From Methanolinea sp. UBA275 (GTDB taxonomy: Archaea > Halobacteriota > Methanomicrobia > Methanomicrobiales > Methanospirillaceae), in NCBI GenBank assembly GCA_002506105.1, contig DAWU01000011.1:1-14937 (forward strand): a stretch of DNA of 14,937 nt, read 5' to 3'. The first letter of the stretch is position 1. The number at the start of each line of letters is the position of its first letter. Positions 1 to 7,049 of the stretch are shown in pieces. Below the pieces are notes generated by a model. That model worked only from the letters and a program-made list of their open reading frames with translations. It did no database searches and was not told the DNA's origin. The position numbers and the translations under genes were made by a program.

Positions 1-70
1 TCGCATCTCAAAAAGGAAATATTTTCATGCGTCGGGCCTGTTGCGTGACGCATCATGAGTGTTTTCATGT

Positions 71-76
71 AAAAAA
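71..76 (-). terminator. Oligo-T terminator of the symporter operon
   Basis: On the minus strand a run of six T lies 3 bases beyond the symporter stop codon. Archaeal RNA polymerase commonly terminates at such tracts without a hairpin. Further downstream, arms ATGCGTC (27-33) and GACGCAT (47-53) form a possible 7-bp stem with a 13-base loop, which could assist or belong to the next gene outside the window. Confidence 0.45.
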
Positions 77-78
77 GT

Positions 79-1650
79 TTACGAGGGGGTGTTCTCGTTG
101 TTCTTCCTGCAATTTCTTGCCTGGAGGATGAGGATGGCGAGCCCTGAGAGCGGGAGTGCGATGATGATGGGATCGATCGCACTCCATGGCGTGGACAATA
201 TGCTGGGAGTTCCGAGCGTCGCTTTGGCAAGCCCGAACACAGCGGAATACCGTGCATTCACAAACAGGGCCCATAAACACCACGTGATCGCCCCTATGAC
301 AAGACTTGCTTTGGCGGCTGTCAGATCAGGCTTCTTACAATATACTGCAACTGCAAATACCGGGAGGAATGCCGATGCGCAGAGTCCCATGAACATGGTA
401 GTTGCGATTGCGATGATACTCCCAGGCATCAGAAATGCCACGATCACACTCGCGAAGATCATCACAATCACACCCAGCTTGTTTGCCTTTAGGGAGAGGG
501 CGCATTCTCTCCCCCTGCCCCATACGTCACAGATAAGTGCTGTTCCCATAGCGTGAAAGAGAGATGAAAGCGTTGACATTGCCGCTGCGAGGAGCGTGAT
601 CATAAAGAGTGCAATGAACCATTCCGGCATCGCACTGTTGATGAAGATAGGCATGATCGTATCGATGTTTGGGGGTGTACCTGCCATCTGTATCGCGATC
701 TTCCCCTGGGTCTGGTGGAAATAGACATTTGTGAGGGCGCCAACCGTGAACGCAACCCCCGTCATCATGAGGATGAAGGGACCGCCGACCATTACAGCCC
801 TGTTCAGTGAGCGGTTGTCCTTTGCGGTCATGAAACGAACCACTAATTGAGGTTGAGCCAGCACCCCGATTCCAACACCCAGTACGAGTGTGGTAATAAC
901 AAAGAGCCAGTTTGCTGAACCGAAGATCGGCATCGTGGTCCAGCCTGTCATCCCCTGCTGTGCAAATGATGCAGGAACAAGGTTGGACATCGCAGTCAGG
1001 GATGTATGCGCAGCATTCACACCACCGAGTATCAGATAGGTTGCGACAAGGAGGATAGTCATGCCTACGAGCATGATGGCACCCTGTACTGCATCCGTAT
1101 ACATGACCGCGATAAGTCCCCCGAAAATGACATACACTGCGGTAATCAGGGTAAAACCAATAAGGGACGCGGAATAGCTCACACCCAGGGTTTCAGTGAT
1201 AAATTGCGCACCTCCTATGAGTACTGCAGCGGTATACAGTGGCATTGCCACGACAATCACCAAACCTGAAGCCACCTGCATGAACTGCGAAGAGTAGATC
1301 TTTCCCATCAGGTCAGGGAATGTGACAGCTTTTATCCTCTGCCCGATCTCTCTCGTTCTCTTTCCGAAGATCACGAATGCCAGCAGGATGCCTATGCCAA
1401 TATTGAAAACGGTAAGCCAAATCAGGCTCATACCGTATGCAGCTGCGGCCCCCCCAAATCCCACGATAGCCGAGGTGCTGATGAACGTAGAACCATATGA
1501 AAGAGCAATAACAACGGGGTGGGCGTCCCTCCCTGCGACCAGGTAGTCTTCAGCTTTTTTTGTCTTTCTATAACCGAGATAACCTAGGACTAACATCATT
1601 GCCACATAGACGGCTGTAATTCCCATCATAAGGAGCGAATTTACAGCCAT
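79..1650 (-). CDS. Sodium:solute symporter (SSS/SLC5 family)
   Basis: A 523-residue polytopic membrane protein, likely an Na+-driven importer of a small organic solute at the cytoplasmic membrane. About 13 hydrophobic segments are visible. Family marks include the SSS signature region GGLIAVMYTDAVQG at residues 177-190, the TM8 sodium-site motif AAAMSTLSS at 355-363 (the S/T pair equivalent to the PutP/vSGLT Na2 ligands), and LAQPQLVVRFM near 264-274. Length is normal for the family and the frame is intact. The ATG at 1650 lies 3 bases after the stop of a 36-codon gene, so the two are translationally linked; the GGGGGTG at the end of that gene probably serves as ribosome binding site. The substrate cannot be read from sequence: proline, pantothenate or a carboxylate are all possible. 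The final TAA is followed by an oligo-T tract. Confidence 0.93.
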   Translation of the reverse strand: MAVNSLLMMGITAVYVAMMLVLGYLGYRKTKKAEDYLVAGRDAHPVVIALSYGSTFISTSAIVGFGGAAAAYGMSLIWLTVFNIGIGILLAFVIFGKRTREIGQRIKAVTFPDLMGKIYSSQFMQVASGLVIVVAMPLYTAAVLIGGAQFITETLGVSYSASLIGFTLITAVYVIFGGLIAVMYTDAVQGAIMLVGMTILLVATYLILGGVNAAHTSLTAMSNLVPASFAQQGMTGWTTMPIFGSANWLFVITTLVLGVGIGVLAQPQLVVRFMTAKDNRSLNRAVMVGGPFILMMTGVAFTVGALTNVYFHQTQGKIAIQMAGTPPNIDTIMPIFINSAMPEWFIALFMITLLAAAMSTLSSLFHAMGTALICDVWGRGRECALSLKANKLGVIVMIFASVIVAFLMPGSIIAIATTMFMGLCASAFLPVFAVAVYCKKPDLTAAKASLVIGAITWCLWALFVNARYSAVFGLAKATLGTPSILSTPWSAIDPIIIALPLSGLAILILQARNCRKNNENTPS

Positions 1651-1653
1651 TCT

Positions 1654-1764
1654 TCATACACCCCCGTTGTTCCAGTTCAGGAGTCCGTAGACGATGCAGG
1701 CAAGAGCAAGCGCTATGCAGAGCAGATACGCGATCCATATTTGCGGGTCAGGAATTCCAAGCAT
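1654..1764 (-). CDS. Symporter small accessory protein, 36 aa, one membrane helix
   Basis: A 36-codon gene directly upstream of the symporter. The product starts MLGIPDPQIWIAYLL, continues as a single hydrophobic helix (about residues 9-27) and ends LLNWNNGGV. The ATG at 1764 has a perfect Shine-Dalgarno GGAGGT (1772-1777 on the minus strand) with 7-base spacing, which is the strongest argument that it is translated. The stop lies 3 bases before the symporter ATG. Tiny one-helix proteins of this kind, with a start close to MLGIPD and a nearby tryptophan, are known to precede SSS symporters in methanogens and many anaerobes. The inferred role is assembly or stability of the transporter. Biochemical function is unknown to me. 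Confidence 0.82.
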   Translation of the reverse strand: MLGIPDPQIWIAYLLCIALALACIVYGLLNWNNGGV

Positions 1765-1805
1765 GAGAGAAACCTCCGGTAAACTCCAGGATTGTGCCGT
1801 TACAC

Positions 1806-1831
1806 GGGGACCGGCAGCGTGGCTGGTCCCC
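1806..1831. repeat. Strong inverted repeat upstream of the symporter operon
   Basis: GGGGACC (1806-1812) and GGTCCCC (1825-1831) are perfect 7-bp arms. They extend inward by a G-T pair and two G-C pairs to give a 10-bp stem with a 6-base loop. The element lies 42 bases upstream of the ATG of the small symporter protein, so it is either a hairpin in that operon's leader or an operator. It could also lie upstream of the helicase promoter on the other strand. Confidence 0.5.
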
Positions 1832-1945
1832 TACCTAAAGAGGAAGAAGAAAGAAAACACGCCGGCATGACGAAATACCGATACCGCTGTGGGTATTCGC
1901 GTTCGTTCCATCCGGGTTTACCTGATCAACTTGGAGAATACCCGG

Positions 1946-1953
1946 TATATATG
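1946..1953 (+). promoter_or_regulatory. Probable TATA box for the helicase gene
   Basis: TATATATG in a divergent intergenic region, about 70 bases before the helicase start. Archaeal TATA boxes sit about 25 bases before the transcription start, predicting a start near 1975 and a leader of about 44 bases. Flanking it, GAATACCC (1936-1943) is the inverted copy of GGGTATTC (1891-1898), possibly an operator. The element is nearly symmetric and could also serve the symporter operon on the minus strand. Confidence 0.4.
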
Positions 1954-2018
1954 CATTTCTTAATCCTCACAGCACAACAGATAATCCCTGTGAGGCTCCA
2001 ACGTTCTGGTGATCACAG

Positions 2019-4166
2019 GTGAACGGGATATTTCAGGGACTCCACGGGACATTGCAGGAGGTGCTTGCCCACCGCCTCGGATGGTCAGATCTCCGGGAGG
2101 TGCAGTCGCGGGCATACGAGGCGGCAACTCTTGGAAATGACGTGATGGTGATCGCCCCGACAGCAGGAGGGAAGACCGAGGCAGCGCTCATCCCGGTGCT
2201 CGATCACATCCTGAAAGAAGGGAGCCCGGGCGTAGCCTGCATCTACGTGTCACCTTTGAAAGCCCTGATCAATGATCAGGAGGAGAGGTTCCGGTCTTTC
2301 TGCACCCCTACTGGTCTCGAGGTCAGGATGTGGCATGGTGACGTCCCCCGGGGTGATCGTGCGTGGACCGACGGGGAACCCCCCCACATCCTGATGATCA
2401 CCCCCGAATCCCTCGAAGTGCTGATGAGGGAGGGGATTCTGTCCCGTGATCTCTCCCATGCCCGGTTCGTCATCATTGACGAACTACATGCCTTTGTCGA
2501 ATCGGAGAGGGGAGCTCACCTCAGGGTGCTCCTTGAGCGCCTTGACAGGATGGCCGGTCGCCATGTCCAGCGAATCGGGCTCTCGGCAACGGTAGGGAAT
2601 CCTGAAGATGTGCTCGCCTGGCTCTCGGGTGACTGGGAAAAGAGGGAGCTCGTTCATATAGTTCAGCCCCCAAGCGAGAAGCGGTTCTCCTTCCACGTCG
2701 AACAAGATGAACGAAAGAGGATGGAAGCGCTCGCACGGATCGTGTCTGCCAAAAAGGCACTCGTATTTGTCAACAGCAGGACAGAAGCCGAGCAGGTGGG
2801 CCGAGCTCTCAAAGGGCGGGTCTCTCACCTCTTTGTCCATCACTCGTCACTCTCTCCGGATATGAGAAAGGCTGCGGAGGTCTCCATTGCCGGGGAAGGG
2901 AGCGCCTGCATCATCTGCACGAGCACCCTTGAGCTAGGGATAGATATCGGCGATCTTGACGTAGTCGTGCAGCTTGGGGCACCCACATCAGTCTCGTCCT
3001 TCCTGCAGAGGATGGGGAGGAGCGGGCGCAGAGGCCATTCGCCATACATGGCATTTGTCCTCGTCGATGCATGGGATCTTCTTCTCTGTGCAGCGGTGAT
3101 TGAGAGTGCCAGCCGGAAGAGAGTAGAGCCCCTTATCCCGGTCAGGCGTCCTTACAATCTCCTGGTCCAGCAGGTATTCCTCGAGGTCATCAGGCATCGC
3201 AGGACCACGCGTTCCAGGCTCGCCAAGGATCTTGGAACACTGCCGGTTTTCCGTGGAATTGCGGAAGAAATCCCCGATCTTCTCCTCACCCATTTTGAGA
3301 GTGAGGAATTTCTTGTCCGCGATGGCGAGATGTTCATGCCGGGACCGAAGATGGAGGCATGGTACGGGAAGTCCAACTGGAAGGATCTCTACTCGGTCAT
3401 CAGGGGGGGCGGTGATTTTCGTGCGGTCACCCCGGAAGGAGAACTTGTGGGAAGGCTTGATGCCCGCTTTGTTGCGAGCGGTGGAAAGGGGAGTTTCTCA
3501 CTTGGCGGAAAGAGCTGGACACTTATCAAGAGCGATGAATCGCATAACCTCGTCGTGGTCGTTCCAGGAGAAGAGGCAGGCGGGAAAGCCTTCTGGACAG
3601 GAGGCCAGGCCGGACTCTCTCCCGTGGTCTGCCAGGCAGTCCAGAAAATTATCGCAAGACGGAGGACACTCCTCCCCCTTTTACAACCACATGAAGAAGC
3701 TCTCTCCCGAATCATAGACAGCCTCCCCCCGCTCAATGCCAGGGGAATCCATATATGGGAAATTCCCGGTAAGAGGAAGCGAGACGCAATTGTCCTCACA
3801 TTTCTCTCAAGACCTGACAATGCCCTCCTTACCGCGCTCGTCAGGAAGATCCTGGGAGAGAAGAAAAAGATCCGGTATGACGATCTGTCTCTCTGGTTCC
3901 AGGACCTATCTTCCGAGGGATCCGCAGACATCGTTCTCGATGCGTTCCTGCAGATCCAGTCACTTTCTGGAGAGGAGATGACCAATCTCATGAGAATTCC
4001 CCCTGCCGAGAACTGGAAGTTCGGGCCAGCGCTCCCCCCTGCCCTCCTGCGCGAGATGGCATCGGCGGATACCTGGCACATGGATGAGTTTGCCAGAAGG
4101 TTCTCCAGCCTTTCCCTTTACAAGGTGCCTGCGCCGGAGTGGGAAAGTGATATGAAAGAGGGGTAG
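2019..4166 (+). CDS. Lhr-like superfamily 2 DEAD/DEAH helicase (COG1201 type)
   Basis: A 715-residue ATP-dependent nucleic-acid helicase. Superfamily 2 motifs are complete and in order: APTAGGKTEA (Walker A, 46-55), PLKALINDQ (79-87), TPESLE (128-133), DELH (Walker B, 154-157), SAT (189-191), FVNSRTEAE (250-258), TSTLELGIDIGD (301-312) and QRMGRSGRRGH (330-340). After the two RecA domains comes a winged-helix-like region (about 370-470), then a stretch with GELVGRLDARFV and a later GGKSWTL typical of the Lhr beta-barrel domain. This is the Lhr-core layout, though shorter than the roughly 850-900 residues usual for archaeal Lhr. Family members remodel DNA or RNA/DNA hybrids in repair or RNA metabolism; the exact role is not deducible. 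The start is GTG at 2019: an in-frame stop lies at 2010-2012, and GGTGATC (2008-2014), a perfect anti-16S match, precedes it by 4 bases. It stands alone, with no partner nuclease. Confidence 0.92.
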   Translation: MNGIFQGLHGTLQEVLAHRLGWSDLREVQSRAYEAATLGNDVMVIAPTAGGKTEAALIPVLDHILKEGSPGVACIYVSPLKALINDQEERFRSFCTPTGLEVRMWHGDVPRGDRAWTDGEPPHILMITPESLEVLMREGILSRDLSHARFVIIDELHAFVESERGAHLRVLLERLDRMAGRHVQRIGLSATVGNPEDVLAWLSGDWEKRELVHIVQPPSEKRFSFHVEQDERKRMEALARIVSAKKALVFVNSRTEAEQVGRALKGRVSHLFVHHSSLSPDMRKAAEVSIAGEGSACIICTSTLELGIDIGDLDVVVQLGAPTSVSSFLQRMGRSGRRGHSPYMAFVLVDAWDLLLCAAVIESASRKRVEPLIPVRRPYNLLVQQVFLEVIRHRRTTRSRLAKDLGTLPVFRGIAEEIPDLLLTHFESEEFLVRDGEMFMPGPKMEAWYGKSNWKDLYSVIRGGGDFRAVTPEGELVGRLDARFVASGGKGSFSLGGKSWTLIKSDESHNLVVVVPGEEAGGKAFWTGGQAGLSPVVCQAVQKIIARRRTLLPLLQPHEEALSRIIDSLPPLNARGIHIWEIPGKRKRDAIVLTFLSRPDNALLTALVRKILGEKKKIRYDDLSLWFQDLSSEGSADIVLDAFLQIQSLSGEEMTNLMRIPPAENWKFGPALPPALLREMASADTWHMDEFARRFSSLSLYKVPAPEWESDMKEG

Positions 4167-4190
4167 TGCATGCACCCGCCTCTGGCAAGT

Positions 4191-4200
4191 TCTCTCTTTT
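4191..4200 (+). terminator. Pyrimidine/T-rich terminator after the helicase
   Basis: TCTCTCTTTT about 25 bases after the helicase TAG, in the gap between convergent genes. It is a plausible weak archaeal terminator. A 10-bp palindrome GTGCATGCAC at 4167-4176 lies just before it. Confidence 0.3.
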
Positions 4201-4210
4201 CATGGACAAT

Positions 4211-4216
4211 AAAAAA
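4211..4216 (-). terminator. Oligo-T terminator of the ABC exporter operon
   Basis: On the minus strand six T follow the permease stop codon by about 40 bases. Together with the plus-strand T-rich site it separates two convergent transcription units. Confidence 0.4.
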
Positions 4217-4255
4217 CAAGGGGTATTGTTCCGAATGAAAATTCCATCGTAATGC

Positions 4256-5092
4256 TCACGTGACCACGGCTTTCTGGAACCTCCACCACGCCAGCCCGAA
4301 CATTGCGAGGGCAAAGACGATAAGTACCGAGAGGGAGACAAGCAATTCTGTGACCGTGGTGGAATAGACGACACCGATAGCCTGGAAGTCATCCCCTATG
4401 GCAAAATAGCGGATACCGTTGACAAGGTGGGTAAGGGGATTTCCCATTGAAACAACCTGCAGGGCCGGGGGGAATGCGTTCACGGGGTAGAGGGCATTGC
4501 TCGCAAAAAAGATAGGCATGGTCAACAGGGTCATGATTCCCTGCATGCCTTCCGGGCTTTCAAATGAGATTGCAATTGCTGCGGAGAGGAAGAGGAACCC
4601 GAGCGAGAAGATCCCTACGAACAGGAGGATCCCGAGTATCGAAAAAATCACATTCAGCGGGCTGAAGCCCATGAAGAACTCTGCACCAATGAAGATCCCA
4701 AAGACCATGATGATGATTGCCTGGATGAACGACTTTGTCATTCCCGAGAGCGCAATTCCAAAGATAATATGGTCTCTCGGAAGGGGGCTTGCCATCACTT
4801 CACGAAGAAGGCCCCAGTTCTTGTCAAACAGGAGGGTCATTCCCCCAAAGAGACTGGTAAAGAGTGTGGTCATGGCGATGACCCCGGCAGCCATGAATGT
4901 GAGATACCCGACGTTCGGGATACCCGGGATCGGGGGAACATCTGTAGTGAGCCGGGTGAAGTTTGCCGACATGGCGATCCCGAAGAAGGCCATCCAGAGT
5001 GCCGGCTGCACAAGTGAGGATATGAGGAGTGTGCGGAACCGCACGAACCGGATCATATCCCTCCAGTAAATGGTGAGAAATCCCATACGCAT
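4256..5092 (-). CDS. ABC-2 type exporter permease (DrrB-like)
   Basis: A 278-residue membrane subunit of an ABC exporter, partner of the ATPase encoded directly upstream. Six hydrophobic segments are visible. ABC-2 family features include SPLPRDHIIFGIALSG in the middle, GMQGIMTLLTMPIFFASNAL before the fifth segment, and NPLTHLVNGIRYFAIGDDF near the end. The start needs choosing. A GTG at 5098 overlaps the ATPase stop in a GTGA, but GGGAGG (5101-5106) would then sit only 2 bases away. The ATG at 5092 has the same site at 8 bases, the normal spacing, and is preferred here; an ATG at 5086 is also possible. The substrate is unknown: drug, lipid or polysaccharide export are family possibilities. 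Confidence 0.9.
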   Translation of the reverse strand: MRMGFLTIYWRDMIRFVRFRTLLISSLVQPALWMAFFGIAMSANFTRLTTDVPPIPGIPNVGYLTFMAAGVIAMTTLFTSLFGGMTLLFDKNWGLLREVMASPLPRDHIIFGIALSGMTKSFIQAIIIMVFGIFIGAEFFMGFSPLNVIFSILGILLFVGIFSLGFLFLSAAIAISFESPEGMQGIMTLLTMPIFFASNALYPVNAFPPALQVVSMGNPLTHLVNGIRYFAIGDDFQAIGVVYSTTVTELLVSLSVLIVFALAMFGLAWWRFQKAVVT

Positions 5093-5094
5093 GG

Positions 5095-6081
5095 TCACCG
5101 CCTCCCGGTTTTTGCATGCATCGATGAGGGATGCTCGGCTCCGTCATCCCGCATATCCCTCCCTGTGAAGTGGACGAATACATCATCCATCGATGGCTTC
5201 TTGAGGTTCACTGTCTGTATGCGGATTCCGGCAATTCTGAGATCGTCCATGATCTTCGGGAGTATATGTGTCCCGTCCTGGTTGACCTGGGCATAGAATC
5301 CATGCGGTCTCTCCTGGATACCTGTCACTTCAGGCATCTTTTGGAGCAGTTTGCCTGCAGCATCATTGTCAGATGTCTCGAGGTAGATAAGGTCCTCTCC
5401 CAGCATATTTTTCAGGTCCCATGCGGCCCCTGTCGCGATGATCTGGCCATGATCGATGATACTGACGCGGTTGCTGAGCTGATCTGCCTCGTCCATATAA
5501 TGGGTGGTAAGGAAGATTGTGGTCCCTTCTTCATTTACGGACTTGATATAGTCCCACATGCGCCTTCGGGTCTGGGGGTCGAGGCCAATCGTTGGTTCGT
5601 CAAGGAAGAGGACTTTCGGGCGGGTCATAAGGCCACGAGCAATCTCAAGCCTTCTTTTCATTCCTCCTGAAAGATGCTTGGTAAGAGTGTTCCTCTTGCC
5701 CTCCAGTTCGACAAGTTCCAGAAGTTCTTCAATCCGTGCTCTCCTCTCTTTGTGTGGCATGCGGTAGAGTGACCCGTGAAATTCGAGTATCTCCCAGCAT
5801 GTCATGTCGCGGTCGAGGGTTACATCCTGGAAGACAATACCGATGGACTCCCGGACTTTCGCTGGTTCTGTAGCGACATCGAATCCGGCAACACTGGCGG
5901 ATCCCTGCTGGATATGGAGAAGAGTGGTGAGGATATTAATCGCAGTGCTCTTCCCCGCACCGTTCGGTCCGAGGAACGAGAAGATCTCGCCTCTGTCAAC
6001 AGAGAAACTGATACCCTTTACTGCTTCGAAGTCCCCATACCGGTGTGCCAGATTGGAGACCACAATGATCGGTTCAGCCAC
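5095..6081 (-). CDS. ABC exporter ATP-binding protein (DrrA-like)
   Basis: A 328-residue ATPase that powers the adjacent ABC-2 permease. All nucleotide-binding motifs are intact: Walker A GPNGAGKST (38-46), Q-loop VFQD (83-86), signature LSGGMKRR (137-144), Walker B VLFLDEP (157-163) and H-loop TTHYMDEAD (192-200). Beyond about residue 215 is the C-terminal extension typical of daunorubicin-resistance type ATPases, ending PSMDDVFVHFTGR. Start is GTG at 6081; an in-frame stop at 6094-6096 excludes longer forms, and the upstream purine stretch GAGAGAGAT is only a weak ribosome binding site. It forms a two-gene operon with the permease, whose start overlaps or nearly overlaps its stop. No regulator or target gene adjoins it to reveal the substrate. 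Confidence 0.93.
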   Translation of the reverse strand: MAEPIIVVSNLAHRYGDFEAVKGISFSVDRGEIFSFLGPNGAGKSTAINILTTLLHIQQGSASVAGFDVATEPAKVRESIGIVFQDVTLDRDMTCWEILEFHGSLYRMPHKERRARIEELLELVELEGKRNTLTKHLSGGMKRRLEIARGLMTRPKVLFLDEPTIGLDPQTRRRMWDYIKSVNEEGTTIFLTTHYMDEADQLSNRVSIIDHGQIIATGAAWDLKNMLGEDLIYLETSDNDAAGKLLQKMPEVTGIQERPHGFYAQVNQDGTHILPKIMDDLRIAGIRIQTVNLKKPSMDDVFVHFTGRDMRDDGAEHPSSMHAKTGRR

Positions 6082-6338
6082 AATGCATCTCTCTCATTGA
6101 AATTCATTATCCCAAATTCAGGTGATCGTGTAGATCAGACGCGCGACATTCCCGGTACATACCCGGATCGTGTTGATACCTTTTTTCGTCTTCCCAGACC
6201 TCGCCCGGAGCCTTTCCGGATGCCTACGTTCCAGTAAGGCAAACCCAGCACGATCATGGTGTTGCCTGCCGGATTAGGACTCCCGGAAAGAAGCACGACA
6301 CTCATCAACTCATACTCTGGATGAATCTGGGCGCGCAA

Positions 6339-6346
6339 TTTATATA
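6339..6346 (+). promoter_or_regulatory. TATA box upstream of the HEAT gene or a short RNA
   Basis: TTTATATA in an A/T island within GC-rich DNA is the best TATA match in this gap. It predicts a transcript start near 6369. The next coding start is at 6518, leaving about 150 transcribed but untranslated bases that include a T8 tract, so it may drive a separate short RNA. Confidence 0.5.
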
Positions 6347-6351
6347 GTTCT

Positions 6352-6387
6352 GCGGGGCGAAGCGAATCAGATTCCAAGGCGCCCCGC
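6352..6387. repeat. Inverted repeat with 8-bp GC-rich arms
   Basis: GCGGGGCG (6352-6359) and CGCCCCGC (6380-6387) are perfect arms around a 20-base loop, which itself contains a small GAAT/ATTC stem. It begins 6 bases after the TATA box, so it could be an operator covering the transcription start or a structured element. Confidence 0.5.
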
Positions 6388-6517
6388 GAACATCGGACCA
6401 GGAAATGACTCCGTTATTAAACCCGTGGAACAATTGCCCCAGGTCCCTTCCAGGAAGGCAGGGAATAATCCGTCTTTTTCCGTATCCTTTTTTTTCCTTA
6501 TCTGCCATTTCAACCGT

Positions 6518-6835
6518 ATGGATAAGGAGGAAGAGTCCGGGAAGCGAGAGAAGCATGCGCATTTTATCAGTCTCATCAGCGATCCCGATCCCTCCACCCG
6601 ATGGAAGGCGATCGAAGCGCTCGCCCGGGATGGGAACGAGGCCTCTGTCGATCCGATTATTACGGCACTGGGTGATGAAGACTGGCGGGTCCGGCAAAAA
6701 GCAGCCTGGGCTCTCGGGTACATGGGATTTGAGCGTGCCCTCCCGCCCTTGAGGAGAGCGATCCGTGGAGAGAGGGAAGGGGTGAAGGAGATGATCGTCG
6801 AGGCAATAGAGGAGATAATCCGCAAGAATCAATAA
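6518..6835 (+). CDS. Small HEAT-repeat protein
   Basis: A 105-residue soluble protein. After a charged head (MDKEEESGKREKHAHF) come about three HEAT-like helical repeats (PBS-lyase type): roughly 16-45 with PSTRWKAIEALARDG, 46-77 with DEDWRVRQKAAWALGYMG, and 78-105 with REGVKEMIVEAIEEI. Such proteins are protein-protein scaffolds; some relatives act with phycobilin lyases, but no such chemistry is implied here. The ATG at 6518 is chosen because homology begins just after it. The in-frame GTG at 6425 would add a hydrophobic, unrelated extension crossing a T-tract. No Shine-Dalgarno precedes 6518, so the message may be leaderless. Partners are unknown. Confidence 0.75.
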   Translation: MDKEEESGKREKHAHFISLISDPDPSTRWKAIEALARDGNEASVDPIITALGDEDWRVRQKAAWALGYMGFERALPPLRRAIRGEREGVKEMIVEAIEEIIRKNQ

Positions 6836-6869
6836 ATAATCCCGCCTCGCACAATTTCGAGAGGAAGGA

Positions 6870-6890
6870 TTTTTACCCTGCCGGATTTTT
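6870..6890 (+). terminator. Paired oligo-T tracts after the HEAT gene
   Basis: TTTTT at 6870-6874 and again at 6886-6890, 35-55 bases after the HEAT stop and before the lysS promoter. They are plausible archaeal terminators separating the two transcripts. Confidence 0.4.
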
Positions 6891-6926
6891 CATCAGGCAT
6901 ACAAACATTATCATCTTTCATGCGAA

Positions 6927-6934
6927 TTTTATAA
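6927..6934 (+). promoter_or_regulatory. TATA box of lysS
   Basis: TTTTATAA about 120 bases before the lysS ATG. The predicted transcript start near 6956 gives a leader of about 90 bases. GGGCTC (6950-6955) and GAGCCC (7014-7019) could pair across most of that leader. Confidence 0.5.
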
Positions 6935-7049
6935 GGGAACAGGCCATGAGGGCTCCCCTCGCTGATGGTTGCATCGGAACTAATCAGGGGATTCCTCCAC
7001 AACGCTCCCCGGAGAGCCCGTGGTGTGTCAGGGAAAAGCAGGAGAGATC

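Larger units (their letters stand above)
6082..6517. other. Gene-poor region: divergent promoters and possible short RNA
   Basis: There are 436 bases without a convincing coding region. Toward the minus strand it must carry the ABC operon promoter; only a poor TATA-like GGATAATGAATT (about 6102-6113) is seen, which would make that mRNA nearly leaderless. Toward the plus strand are TTTATATA (6339-6346), an inverted repeat (6352-6387), a small hairpin CCTTCCAGGAAGG near 6448-6460 and T-tracts ending near 6495. Reading frames here resemble no family I know. Confidence 0.5.

Noticed and set aside
59..556. Long plus-strand open frame opposite the symporter
   Set aside because: Antisense to a well-supported gene, with no ribosome binding site and no recognisable domain.
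1792..2022. Plus-strand 76-codon frame before the helicase
   Set aside because: It crosses the hairpin and the TATA box of the intergenic region, and its composition is unlike a protein.
3389..4081. 230-codon minus-strand frame inside the helicase
   Set aside because: Shadow of a GC-rich coding sequence; serine- and arginine-rich with no family resemblance.
4170..4238. 22-codon ORF directly after the helicase stop
   Set aside because: No well-spaced Shine-Dalgarno, and it runs through the likely terminators.
6135..6377. 80-codon minus-strand frame in the gap above the ABC operon
   Set aside because: Weak protein-like composition, no start signal, and it overlaps the TATA box and hairpin at 6339-6387.
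6425..6517. N-terminal extension of the HEAT protein from GTG 6425
   Set aside because: The added residues are hydrophobic and phenylalanine-rich because they translate a T-tract; HEAT similarity begins only after ATG 6518.
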